A program made the translations under genes and the position numbers. A stretch of 64,000 nucleotides of DNA from Amycolatopsis antarctica. Its GTDB lineage: Bacteria; Actinomycetota; Actinomycetes; Mycobacteriales; Pseudonocardiaceae. Within the stretch, counting starts at the first letter, position 1, and the number at the start of each line of letters is the position of its first letter. The notes under the pieces were generated by a model that worked only from the letters and a program-made list of their open reading frames with translations, had not been told where the DNA came from and did not search any database. Positions 1-7,460 of the stretch are shown one piece after another. Location of the stretch: assembly GCF_002262875.1 (NCBI RefSeq), contig NZ_NKYE01000002.1, positions 62,001 to 126,000 of the forward strand, given 5' to 3'.

Positions 1-15
1 TCGTATCATCGGTCC

Positions 16-1068
16 ATGCTGGACACCCTGCGCACGCCGATCATCGCCGCGCCGATGGCGGGCGGACCCACGACGCCGGAACTGGTCGCCGCGGTGACCG
101 GCGCGGGAGGCTTCGGCTTTCTCGCCGCCGGGATGCTCGGTGTCGGCGCGCTCGATCGTCAGATCGACGAGGTCCGCGAGCGTACCCGGGAACCGTTCGG
201 TGTCAACCTCTTCGTGCCCCGCGAGCGATCCACTGTGGACATATCCGGCTACGTCGGCAGGATGGCGCGCGAAGCACGTGCGCACGGTGTCACGCCGGGG
301 CTCGCGAAGTGGGACGACGACGGCTACCCGGCGAAGCTGGATCTGGTGCTGCGCCGGGATATTCCGGTGGTCTCGTTCACCTTCGCGCTGCCCGAGGAGG
401 AGGACGTGCGGCGGTTGCACGAGGCAGGCATCCAGGTGGTGATCACCGTCGCCACCCCCGAGGACGCCCGCCGGGCGGTCCGCCGGGGCGCGGATGTGCT
501 GTGCGTCCAGGGTTTCGAGGCGGGCGGGCACCGCGGAGCGTTCACCGACGACGGCGCCGGCCAGGCCGGCGGTGAACTGTACGGATTGCTCGCCGCACTT
601 CGCCTGGTCGCCGCGGAGGTGGACGTGCCGCTCGTCGCGGCCGGTGCGCTGATGCACGGGGCGGACGTCGCGGCTGTGCTCGCGGCCGGAGCGGTCGCCG
701 CCCAGCTCGGTACCGCGTTCCTGCGTTCCGACGAGGCGGGAACCTCCGCCGTGCAACGGGAAGCGCTGACGGCGGGGGGCCGGCCGACGGCACTGACCCG
801 GGCGTTCACCGGACGCCCTGCCCGGGGGATCGTCAACCGGTTCCTCGCCGAGCACACCGCGCACGCCCCCGCGGCGTATCCGCAGATTCTCCACGTCACC
901 AAGCCCATCAGGGACGCGGCCGCGGCGGCGGGGGACGGCGAAGCGGTCTCCTGCTGGGCGGGCCAGACGTATCCACTCGCCGGTACCGGCCCGGCGGCGG
1001 GGATCGTCGGCAGGCTGCGGGCCGAGGCCGTCACGGCCCTCGATCGGGCGGCCGCCCGGTTCGGCTGA
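16..1068 (+). CDS. Nitronate monooxygenase-family FMN enzyme
   Basis: The 350-residue protein is a TIM-barrel flavoenzyme of the nitronate monooxygenase / 2-nitropropane dioxygenase family, which oxidises alkyl nitronates (for example propionate-3-nitronate) with FMN and O2. The N-terminus carries the family motif APMAGG followed by a Gly-rich first strand-loop, and GFEAGGHRG at residues 166-174 is the phosphate/substrate loop containing the conserved His. Length matches the family (about 320-370). The ATG at 16 is the only sensible start, but the window begins just upstream, so its promoter is not visible. It has no obvious functional partner here. The physiological substrate cannot be read from the sequence. 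Confidence 0.88.
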   Translation: MLDTLRTPIIAAPMAGGPTTPELVAAVTGAGGFGFLAAGMLGVGALDRQIDEVRERTREPFGVNLFVPRERSTVDISGYVGRMAREARAHGVTPGLAKWDDDGYPAKLDLVLRRDIPVVSFTFALPEEEDVRRLHEAGIQVVITVATPEDARRAVRRGADVLCVQGFEAGGHRGAFTDDGAGQAGGELYGLLAALRLVAAEVDVPLVAAGALMHGADVAAVLAAGAVAAQLGTAFLRSDEAGTSAVQREALTAGGRPTALTRAFTGRPARGIVNRFLAEHTAHAPAAYPQILHVTKPIRDAAAAAGDGEAVSCWAGQTYPLAGTGPAAGIVGRLRAEAVTALDRAAARFG

Positions 1069-1217
1069 GCCGAACCCCTTGCCGCCACGCAGATCCTCGT
1101 ACCGGCCGCCGACACACGGCCGAGGGCGACGGGACACCCATGCCCTGGATAGGCTTCCGGGCGACCCTCCGGCGGTGGCGGGGGCGGATGAGCAGCGGTG
1201 CGTCGAGGAGGGGCCCG

Positions 1218-1823
1218 ATGTCCGAAAGCGTGGTCGAGCGCAACCGGCAGCAGCAGGTCGAATGGTATGGGGAGCCGCTGAGCGAGCGGCTCGGCCGGCT
1301 GCTGGAGCGGCTCGACCTCCCGCAGGCGGGCCTGTCCTACCTGTTGGGGCTGCCGGCCCCGGCGCTGTCACAGCTCATGTCCGGCAACCGCGCCAGGATC
1401 GGCGACGAGGCCGTGTTCTCCCGGCTGCGGGCGATCGAGGATCTGCTCGGCGACCCGGACTTCGAGCGCATGCCGTCGGCGAGGGTGGACGAGCTGCTCG
1501 CGACGATCAGGTCCGGCTCCGGTGAGCCGCGGGCGACGGCGTCCGACCCGGGAGACGCGGACGCCGGACCGCTCGACCGGCGGGCCCCCGACGCGGACGC
1601 CGAGCCGGTGCCGGCCGCGCCACCGGTGCCGCAGCAGCTTCCCGGCGATCCGGTGGGCACGATCCAGGCGTTGCTGCGCGAGGTGGCCTCCGCGGCCGAG
1701 CTGGAAGCCGCTGCTGCGACGCTCGACCAGCGATTCCCGGAGCTGGCGGAGTTCCTGCGGGTCTACGGCACCGGCCGGGCGGGCGATGCAAGGGCGCATC
1801 TCGCCCGCACGCTCGGGAGCTGA
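1218..1823 (+). CDS. Small helix-turn-helix DNA-binding protein
   Basis: This 201-residue protein has an N-terminal XRE-like helix-turn-helix: around residues 30-65, 'LPQAGLSYLLGLPAPALSQL' resembles the turn and recognition helix, and 'SGNRARIGDEAVFSRL' follows. A Pro/Ala/Asp-rich linker (about 95-145) and a helical C-terminus (about 150-200) complete it. An upstream in-frame ATG (1140) exists, but a strong Shine-Dalgarno (GAGGAGGGG, 1205-1213) sits at the usual distance from the ATG at 1218, so I chose that start. It is probably a transcription factor or nucleoid-associated regulator. Its target is unknown. It ends 2 bp from the convergent hydrolase gene. Confidence 0.72.
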   Translation: MSESVVERNRQQQVEWYGEPLSERLGRLLERLDLPQAGLSYLLGLPAPALSQLMSGNRARIGDEAVFSRLRAIEDLLGDPDFERMPSARVDELLATIRSGSGEPRATASDPGDADAGPLDRRAPDADAEPVPAAPPVPQQLPGDPVGTIQALLREVASAAELEAAAATLDQRFPELAEFLRVYGTGRAGDARAHLARTLGS

Positions 1824-1824
1824 C

Positions 1825-2841
1825 TCAGCCGGTCGCGCTCCGCCGCTCGCCGCCGGTCCGGCCGGCGGCGGTGTCGGCGCGCCTGCGCGCTCCGGCGGCG
1901 AAGAAGGTCAGCAGGTCCGCGATCGCCTGCGGATCGTCGAGTTGCGGGCAGTGCCCCCAGTCCTCCCGGACGAGCAGCCTGCTGTGCGGTACGAGCGAGT
2001 GCAGCCGCCGCCCGGACGCGACGCTGACCAGTCTGTCCTTCCCGCAGGAGACGATCAGCAACGGAGCGGTCACCCGGTCCGGCTGATAGGCGTCGGCCAG
2101 TTCGGTCACCAGTTCGCGAGCCTGCTCCAGCCGGGTGGTGGTGGACCGGTAGTCGGGGAACAGTCCGGTGAAGCGGCGGACCTGCTCGGCGTCGGCGGCG
2201 GCGGAGTCGGCGTAGAGCAGCCGGGGCACGACCCGGCCCGCGACCGTGCGCACGAGGAAGCCGGGAATGGGCAGCGGCAGCGAGGAGTAGAGGCGCAGTG
2301 GCAGCGGGTACCTGCCCACGGTGCGCACCAGCCAGGAGTCGACGAAACCGGGGGCGGCGATGGAGACCACGCCGGCCAATGACGGCGGCGCGTCCTGCGC
2401 GGCGCGCAGGCTCATCGTGCCGCCGAGCGAGTTCCCGGCGAGCACCACGTCACCGAGCGCCGCCTGCTCCTTGATCACCGCGGCGACGAACGCGTCGAGC
2501 TGGGGAAGTATCCCGCCCGGCCGAAGTGGCTCCGCCTCGCCGAATCCCGGCAGGTCGACCGCGATGGCGGCGTGGCCCGCCGCGGCCATCTCGGCGAGCA
2601 CGGGACGCCAGGTGTCCGCGCTGTCGCAGTAGCCGTGCAGCAGGACCAGCCGGGGTGCCTCGCTGATCCGCCGCGAACCGTGCCTGCCCGAGCGTCGCGA
2701 CGCCCGGCGTGGCGGTGGACCGACCTCCAGGACCCGCGTCCGGACCCCGGCGAACCGGCGGTAGCCGGTCCGGATCGCCTCCGGAGCCGCCGCCTGCTCG
2801 TCCGCCGCCGTCCGCGCCGGGTCCCGCTGCGTTGCGGTCAT
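1825..2841 (-). CDS. Alpha/beta-hydrolase fold protein
   Basis: The 338-residue protein is a serine hydrolase of the alpha/beta fold. The sequence shows the oxyanion strand LLHGY (about residue 70), the nucleophile elbow GNSLGG (about 137, Ser nucleophile), an Asp in CGKDRLV and the catalytic His in DWGHCPQL near the C-terminus, so the triad is complete. The substrate is not predictable; epoxide-hydrolase/lipase-like members have this architecture. The N-terminal 55 residues are polar and look disordered. A TTG six codons upstream (2859) is possible, but the ATG at 2841 is preferred. It is transcribed alone, convergent with the HTH gene. Confidence 0.82.
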   Translation of the reverse strand: MTATQRDPARTAADEQAAAPEAIRTGYRRFAGVRTRVLEVGPPPRRASRRSGRHGSRRISEAPRLVLLHGYCDSADTWRPVLAEMAAAGHAAIAVDLPGFGEAEPLRPGGILPQLDAFVAAVIKEQAALGDVVLAGNSLGGTMSLRAAQDAPPSLAGVVSIAAPGFVDSWLVRTVGRYPLPLRLYSSLPLPIPGFLVRTVAGRVVPRLLYADSAAADAEQVRRFTGLFPDYRSTTTRLEQARELVTELADAYQPDRVTAPLLIVSCGKDRLVSVASGRRLHSLVPHSRLLVREDWGHCPQLDDPQAIADLLTFFAAGARRRADTAAGRTGGERRSATG

Positions 2842-2943
2842 GGATCCAGGGTAATCCAAGAACCCACGACTTTAGTTCTCAATTTGTGCATAACAAACAT
2901 GCATCGGCATGGTGCCAATACGGTGTCCGCGCAGGTCGGGACG

Positions 2944-3909
2944 CTACCGGGTGAAGACGATCTTCCCGGCCGTCGCGCCGCCGAGCATATCGGTGAATCC
3001 CTGGGCGGCTTCCTCCAGCGGCAGCTCCGCACCGATCTGCGGCCGGATGCCCGCGAGATCGACGTAGGAGAGCAGGCCCGCCAGCTCGTCCCGGGTGCCC
3101 ATCGTCGACCCTGCGACGCGAAGCTGGAGGAAGAAGACCCGCTGAAGCTCGGCGTGCGCGTCCGGGCCGCTGGTGGCCCCCGAGACGACGATGATCCCGC
3201 CCGGCTTGAGTGACTTGATCGAGTGCGACCAGGTCGCCTTGCCGACCGTCTCGAATACGGCGTCCACCCGCTCCGGCAGCCGGGCGCCGGACTCGAAGGT
3301 CTGGTGCGCGCCGAGGCTCTCGGCCAGTGCGCGCTTGCTCTCGCTGCGCCCGGTGACCCACACCCGGAAGCCCGCCGCGCGGCCGAGCTGGACCAGTGCG
3401 GTGGAGACGCCACCCGACGCGCCCTGCACCAGCAGGGTCTGGCCGGGGCGCAGCCCCGACTTCACGAACAGCATGCGATACGCGGTGAGCCAGGCCGTGC
3501 CCATCGTCGCCGCCTCGGCGAAGGACAGGCCCGCCGGCTTCGGCAGCACGTTGCGCCGGGGCACCACGACGTGGTCGGCGAACGTTCCCTGGTGCTTCTC
3601 GGTCAGCAGCGTGCGCTTCGGGTCCAGCGTGTCGTCGCCCTGCCAGTCCGGTGCGTTGACCACGGAGTGCAGCACGACCTCGGAGCCGTCCTCCAGCACG
3701 CCCGCGCCGTCGCAGCCCAGGATCATCGGGAACTGCTCCGGTTTGATGCCGACCCCGCGCAGGGTCCACAGGTCGTGCATGTTCAGGCTGGCGGCCTTGA
3801 CCGCCACTGTCACGAATCCGTCGGGTACCTCGGGATCCGGACGGTCACCCACGACCAGTGACGCCAGCGGGTCCTCGGCGTTGGGTTCCTTGGCGTATAC
3901 GGCGAACAT
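2944..3909 (-). CDS. Quinone-oxidoreductase-type MDR dehydrogenase
   Basis: The 321-residue protein belongs to the medium-chain dehydrogenase/reductase superfamily. An N-terminal GroES-like domain (1-130) is followed by a Rossmann domain starting at the dinucleotide-binding turn VQGASGGVST (about 155-165). It lacks the GHE zinc motif and the four-Cys structural zinc lobe of alcohol dehydrogenases, so an NADPH:quinone/enone reductase is more likely than a zinc ADH. Translation could begin 20 codons upstream, but the family start MFAVYAKEP fits the ATG at 3909. A GATACG -10-like box (minus strand, 3918-3923) ends 8 nt before it, suggesting a leaderless mRNA. It is divergent from the small membrane protein at 3970. 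Confidence 0.82.
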   Translation of the reverse strand: MFAVYAKEPNAEDPLASLVVGDRPDPEVPDGFVTVAVKAASLNMHDLWTLRGVGIKPEQFPMILGCDGAGVLEDGSEVVLHSVVNAPDWQGDDTLDPKRTLLTEKHQGTFADHVVVPRRNVLPKPAGLSFAEAATMGTAWLTAYRMLFVKSGLRPGQTLLVQGASGGVSTALVQLGRAAGFRVWVTGRSESKRALAESLGAHQTFESGARLPERVDAVFETVGKATWSHSIKSLKPGGIIVVSGATSGPDAHAELQRVFFLQLRVAGSTMGTRDELAGLLSYVDLAGIRPQIGAELPLEEAAQGFTDMLGGATAGKIVFTR

Positions 3910-3956
3910 CGGCCGAGCGTATCGGGCCGCGGCCGTGGCGGCATGTGCGTCGCGCG

Positions 3957-3962
3957 TAGGAT
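3957..3962 (+). promoter_or_regulatory. -10 box for a leaderless transcript
   Basis: TAGGAT fits the actinobacterial TANNNT -10 consensus and ends 7 nt before the GTG at 3970, so transcription would begin at or very near the start codon. No convincing -35 hexamer is visible. Its inferred counterpart on the other strand (GATACG, 3918-3923) serves the divergent dehydrogenase. Confidence 0.45.
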
Positions 3963-3969
3963 TCGTCAC

Positions 3970-4173
3970 GTGGACGGATTGTCGGCCTGGTGGGACAGCA
4001 TGGAGCTGTGGTTGGCGCAGCTCTGGTTCCCGCTCCAGTTCCTGATCGTCATCGCCGTCGTGCTGCCGGTGTGCGCTCTCGCGGCCTGGGTGATCGACCG
4101 GGTGGTCGGCCTCGTGGCGTCCCGGTTCGGCTCAGCCCGCCGTGCCCGGGAGCGGCCCGAACCGCCGTCGTAG
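3970..4173 (+). CDS. Small single-pass membrane protein
   Basis: This 67-residue protein has one long hydrophobic helix (about residues 14-40, 'QLWFPLQFLIVIAVVLPVC' and onward) and an Arg-rich, Pro-ended cytoplasmic tail (RRARERPEPPS). I do not recognise a named family. It precedes the secreted ribonuclease by 9 bp on the same strand, so co-transcription is possible. The GTG at 3970 is chosen because a -10 box lies 7 nt upstream (leaderless). The ATG at 4000 is an alternative that keeps the membrane helix. Function unknown; a short membrane anchor or accessory factor is only a guess. Confidence 0.6.
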   Translation: MDGLSAWWDSMELWLAQLWFPLQFLIVIAVVLPVCALAAWVIDRVVGLVASRFGSARRARERPEPPS

Positions 4174-4182
4174 GCTGAGCGG

Positions 4183-4599
4183 GTGCTTTCCCGCAGGCGG
4201 ATCACCGCAGCTCTCGTCGGTCTCGTCATCCTCGTGTTCGCCGGATGGCTCGCCAAGGACGTGCTCGGTGACGACACCGCGTCCGGCACCGAGGTTCCCG
4301 GCGCCGACTCCGGCCTCACCGTCCAGACGCTCTCCAGTCTGCCGCCGGAGGCCGCCGACACCTGGGAGCTGATCCGTTCGCAGGGCCCGTTTCCGTACCC
4401 CGGCCGGGACGGCACCGTCTTCGGCAACCGGGAAGGCATCCTGCCGCCGGAGGAGTCCGGTTACTACCGGGAGTACACCGTGCCGACGCCGCAGAGCCGG
4501 GACCGGGGCGCGCGCAGGCTGGTCGCCGGGAGTTCCTCGGAGTTGTACTACACCGGCGATCACTACGATTCCTTCGTCGTCGTGGACCCCAACGGTTAG
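4183..4599 (+). CDS. Secreted guanyl-specific ribonuclease (RNase Sa/barnase type)
   Basis: The 138-residue precursor has a positively charged N-terminus and hydrophobic core (residues 1-25; signal peptide or anchor) and a mature domain that aligns by eye with Streptomyces RNase Sa. Catalytic base Glu97 lies in REYTVPTP, Arg112 in GARRL and general acid His127 in YYTGDHY, so the active site is intact. These enzymes cleave single-stranded RNA after G. The domain ends at VVVDPNG without the C-terminal Cys that forms the RNase Sa disulfide, which is unusual for a secreted member. The start is GTG. The barstar-like gene 13 bp downstream is the expected intracellular inhibitor that protects the producer. 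Confidence 0.86.
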   Translation: MLSRRRITAALVGLVILVFAGWLAKDVLGDDTASGTEVPGADSGLTVQTLSSLPPEAADTWELIRSQGPFPYPGRDGTVFGNREGILPPEESGYYREYTVPTPQSRDRGARRLVAGSSSELYYTGDHYDSFVVVDPNG

Positions 4600-4612
4600 G
4601 GCGTGATCCGCA

Positions 4613-4978
4613 GTGGAACAGAACGGTCCGGTGGCAGTCTCGGCGCAGGCGCGCGCCAGGGGCGCCTACCCGCACGTCGCCGAGAGCGGTGCCGCGCCGG
4701 ACAAGGCGTCCACGATGGACGGTATCGCGACGGCTCTGTCCTTTCCGGACTGGTCGGCGCGCAACCTGGACGCCCTCTACGACTGCCTCACCGATCTGTC
4801 CTGGCTGCCCGCGGGTGAGCACGTGCTGATCTGGGTCGGCTGGGACGCGCTCAAGCAAGCGCAGCCTCGCGCCTACCTGGCCATCCACGGCGTGCTCTCG
4901 GACGCGGTACGCGCGCTCGCGCCGGGAGGTGAGCGCGCGGACGGCCGCACGCTCACCGTCGTGCTCGACGAGGCCTGA
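4613..4978 (+). CDS. Barstar-family ribonuclease inhibitor
   Basis: The 121-residue protein carries the barstar signature: a helix-forming segment FPDWSARNLDALYDCL (about 44-59) where barstar has the 'FPxxxGxNxDALxDCL' loop-helix that plugs the RNase active site, followed by a short strand (HVLIWVG) and a C-terminal strand (TLTVVLDEA). No signal peptide is present, consistent with a cytoplasmic inhibitor. It starts with GTG, 13 bp after the ribonuclease gene, so the pair is probably one transcript. Direct binding of this inhibitor to the neighbouring RNase is inferred from adjacency and family. Confidence 0.85.
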   Translation: MEQNGPVAVSAQARARGAYPHVAESGAAPDKASTMDGIATALSFPDWSARNLDALYDCLTDLSWLPAGEHVLIWVGWDALKQAQPRAYLAIHGVLSDAVRALAPGGERADGRTLTVVLDEA

Positions 4979-5024
4979 AACCCGGCCGGGCCAGAACCCG
5001 CCAGGAGCCCTGCCGGAACGGGCG

Positions 5025-5822
5025 TCAGTGCTCGGTGGCCTGTGCGGGCACCCAGTTCGGCGCGCGCTTCTCCGTGAAGGCGGTGATGCCCTCCTGGCCC
5101 TCCTGGCTCGCGAAGAAGCCGACGGACAGGGCGTTCATCCGCTCGAACGCGGTGGCCATGTCCGGTTCCCGCGGGGTGCGCAGCAGTTCCTTGGTCGCGG
5201 CGAGCGCGTTCGGGCCGCCGAGAGCCAGTGCGGCCGTATACCGGCGGACCTCGTCGTCGAGCCGCTCGGCCGGGACGGCGGAGTTGATCAGCCCGATCTC
5301 GGCGGCCCGCGCGGCGTCGAAGGTCTCCCCGGTGAGAAACAGTTCGTGCGCGGCGCGCGCGTGCAGCCGCGGAAGCACCGTCACCGAGATGATGGCGGGG
5401 ACCACGCCGATCCGGACCTCGGTGAAGGCGAAGGTCGCGGTGTCGGCGGCGACCACGATGTCGGCGGCGGCGACGATGCCCACACCACCGGCGCGGGCGG
5501 GCCCGGCCAGTTTCGCGACGACCGGCTTCGGACTGGTCCAGATCCGCTCCAGGATCCGCGGGAACTCGTTGACGCCCTGGTCGCCCGCGCCGGCACCACG
5601 CGCTTCCTTCAGATCCATCCCGGCGCAGAACACCGGCCCGGTGTGGTCGAGCACGATCACCCGTACCCCGGCGTCGGAGACCGCTCGTTCCAGGCCCTCG
5701 GTCAGTTCCCGGCGAAGCTGGGCGGACAGCGCGTTGCGGTTGCGCGGAGAGTCCAGCGTGATGGTGGCGACGCCGCCGGTCACCGCGTAGTGCACCAGCT
5801 CGTCCGCCCGTTGCTCAGCCAT
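5025..5822 (-). CDS. Enoyl-CoA hydratase/isomerase (crotonase) family protein
   Basis: The 265-residue protein has the crotonase fold. FCAGMDLKEA (about residues 65-74) supplies the first oxyanion-hole NH, and PARAGGVGIVAAADIVVAAD (about 107-126) the second with the CoA-binding helix. The position of the usual catalytic Glu after GG is occupied by Val/Gly in this stretch; the second Glu region (FAFTEVRIGVVPA) is present, as in many enoyl-CoA hydratases of unassigned substrate. Probable role: fatty-acid or amino-acid-derived acyl-CoA breakdown. It stands alone, convergent with the barstar gene and 65 bp downstream of the end of nothing co-directional that is functionally related. Confidence 0.82.
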   Translation of the reverse strand: MAEQRADELVHYAVTGGVATITLDSPRNRNALSAQLRRELTEGLERAVSDAGVRVIVLDHTGPVFCAGMDLKEARGAGAGDQGVNEFPRILERIWTSPKPVVAKLAGPARAGGVGIVAAADIVVAADTATFAFTEVRIGVVPAIISVTVLPRLHARAAHELFLTGETFDAARAAEIGLINSAVPAERLDDEVRRYTAALALGGPNALAATKELLRTPREPDMATAFERMNALSVGFFASQEGQEGITAFTEKRAPNWVPAQATEH

Positions 5823-5887
5823 GCGGGCACGGTACCGGGTCGCGAACGGTGGCAGGTGCCTCGCCCGCGACCCGGCCGGCGGGTGGC

Positions 5888-6526
5888 TCAGCCGATCGTC
5901 GTGGTGGTGAAGACGGGGCTGGGGTCGGGGAAGCAGGCCGTCGGGGCCTCGATGTCGACGAGCTGGTTGACCACCGTCGTCAGCGTCAGACCCGGGTCCT
6001 CGTAGCTGGTGCCACCCAACTTCGTCTCGATGGTGCCGGATTCGCCCGCGGTCAGGTGCGCGGTCACGGTCGGCAACTCGAACTCGGCGCCACCGGCCAC
6101 CGGGCCGGCGAAGCTCAGCGTCGCCACCGAGCCCTCCACATCGATCGACGGCTCGCTACCGAGGCCGGAGCCGCCGGTGAGGTCCGCGCTGACGAAGGTC
6201 GAGTTGGCCGGGATCGGGATCTGCAGCGCGACGTCCTTGATCTGCTTGACGGTGAATCCGTTGACGTTCGCGGGCACCGTCGTCGCGGTCGGGTCGATCA
6301 CGACGTCGAAGGCGCCACCGGGGGCGACCGTGGCCGGGGCGGTGATGTCGGTGCCCTGGGTCAGGGTCGTCTGCTGCGGTCCGACGATGGGCGCGTCGGC
6401 CTGGCAGTCGAAGGTGATGTCGAAGGCCTCGGCGGAGGCCGGTGTGGCGAGTGCGGTGAGCGGGACGAGTGCGATCGCCGCGCAGGCGAGCGCGCGGGCG
6501 GCGGAACGGCGGGAACTCGGGTTCAT
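5888..6526 (-). CDS. Secreted protein of unknown function
   Basis: The 212-residue precursor has a clear Sec signal peptide: an Arg-rich n-region (SSRRSAARA), hydrophobic core and cleavage at ATPASAEA, around residues 30-32. The mature part is rich in Thr, Val, Gly and Pro, has two Cys (one near the N-terminus in FDCQ, one near the C-terminus in TACFPD) that could form a disulfide, and reads as a beta-sandwich with strands such as AFDVVIDPTATTV. I recognise no catalytic motif. The ATG at 6526 was chosen because AGAGGTGG lies just upstream; a longer in-frame extension to 6583 lacks an RBS. Surface or exported role is inferred. Confidence 0.72.
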   Translation of the reverse strand: MNPSSRRSAARALACAAIALVPLTALATPASAEAFDITFDCQADAPIVGPQQTTLTQGTDITAPATVAPGGAFDVVIDPTATTVPANVNGFTVKQIKDVALQIPIPANSTFVSADLTGGSGLGSEPSIDVEGSVATLSFAGPVAGGAEFELPTVTAHLTAGESGTIETKLGGTSYEDPGLTLTTVVNQLVDIEAPTACFPDPSPVFTTTTIG

Positions 6527-6583
6527 GAAGCCACCTCTGGTGTGAGTGATACGACGGTGTGTCACGGAGCCGCGGCATCTCAA

Positions 6584-6613
6584 TAGCTACTTGTCAGTAG
6601 ATTCCGAGGTCAA
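6584..6613 (-). promoter_or_regulatory. Candidate promoter of the secreted-protein gene
   Basis: On the minus strand TTGACC (6608-6613) is separated by 18 bp from TAGCTA (6584-6589), about 55 nt upstream of the ATG at 6526. The -35 matches consensus in 5 of 6 positions; the -10 is weaker because its last base is A. Confidence 0.4.
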
Positions 6614-6621
6614 GAGGCAGC

Positions 6622-6658
6622 CGTTCCCATACGCGCTCGGTGACGGCGGCTGGGAACG
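6622..6658 (-). terminator. Possible terminator hairpin after the sulfur operon
   Basis: CGTTCCCA (6622-6629) and TGGGAACG (6651-6658) form a perfect 8-bp stem with a 21-nt loop, about 50 bp past the stop of the chelatase gene. There is no T-tract, as is usual in GC-rich actinobacteria. Confidence 0.35.
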
Positions 6659-6707
6659 AGAACAGCCGGATGCCGGATCGTGTTGGGCCGTCCGGGGTAG
6701 TGGCCGC

Positions 6708-7460
6708 TCAGGCCGTGCGCGCAGGCGCCATCATCGCGCTGCCGTAGCGGCGCAGCACCACCTCAGCCACCCGGGGTTCCGCGGCCAGTGGCCCGGCGAT
6801 CAGCACATCCGGTTCGGCCGTGCGGGCCAGCAGGGCGATCCGGTCGGGCAGCAGCCCCGGGGCCAGGAACCAGGACGCCACCGCGATCCGCCGCGCACCG
6901 TGGGCGCGCAGGGCGGTCACCGCCGCCGGGACGTCCGGCGCCGCCGTACTCGCGAACGCGGGCACCACCGGGCCGCCGCCGGGCCGCCGCGCCCGCCACC
7001 GTCGCGCGATCGCCGCCACCGCCTCGTTCGCCTCCGGCCGTGAGGAGCCCACCGCGGAGACCAGCACACCCAGCTCCGGATCGACCATGTCCGCGCCGGC
7101 ATCGGCGAGCCGGTCGCACGCCACCGCCTCCAGCAGCGGGTCGGCGCCCAGTACCTCGGCGACCCGCACCCGCAGCCGTGGCATCGCCGCCGTCGTCTCG
7201 GCGACGATCGCGGGCAGATCCACCCTGGCGTGGTAGGCGCTGCCCAGCAGCAGTGGCACCACCACGACTTCCCGGTGCCCGTCCGCGTGCGCCTCGCGCA
7301 GCACTTCGGGCACCGGCGGGTCCGACAGGTCCAGGAACGCCACCCGCACGTCCGTGCCCGGCGCGGTGTCCCGGACCACCGCCGCCAGGGCGCGCACCGT
7401 CGCCGCCGACCGCGGGTCGCGGCTCCCGTGCGCCACCAGCACCAGCGGCGGCGCCGTCAT
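6708..7460 (-). CDS. Sirohydrochlorin chelatase-like protein (CbiX/SirB type)
   Basis: The 250-residue protein has two half-domains of the type II chelatase fold. The N-terminal half shows LVAHGSRDPR (about residues 7-16, catalytic His) and VVVPLLLGSAYHARVDLP (about 66-83, second His). It probably inserts Fe into sirohydrochlorin to make siroheme, the cofactor of the sulfite reductase at the head of the same operon. It is the last gene, overlapping cysN by 4 bp. The second half retains fewer motif residues, as in other long-form CbiX proteins. Cobalt insertion is the alternative activity, but operon context favours siroheme. Confidence 0.8.
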   Translation of the reverse strand: MTAPPLVLVAHGSRDPRSAATVRALAAVVRDTAPGTDVRVAFLDLSDPPVPEVLREAHADGHREVVVVPLLLGSAYHARVDLPAIVAETTAAMPRLRVRVAEVLGADPLLEAVACDRLADAGADMVDPELGVLVSAVGSSRPEANEAVAAIARRWRARRPGGGPVVPAFASTAAPDVPAAVTALRAHGARRIAVASWFLAPGLLPDRIALLARTAEPDVLIAGPLAAEPRVAEVVLRRYGSAMMAPARTA

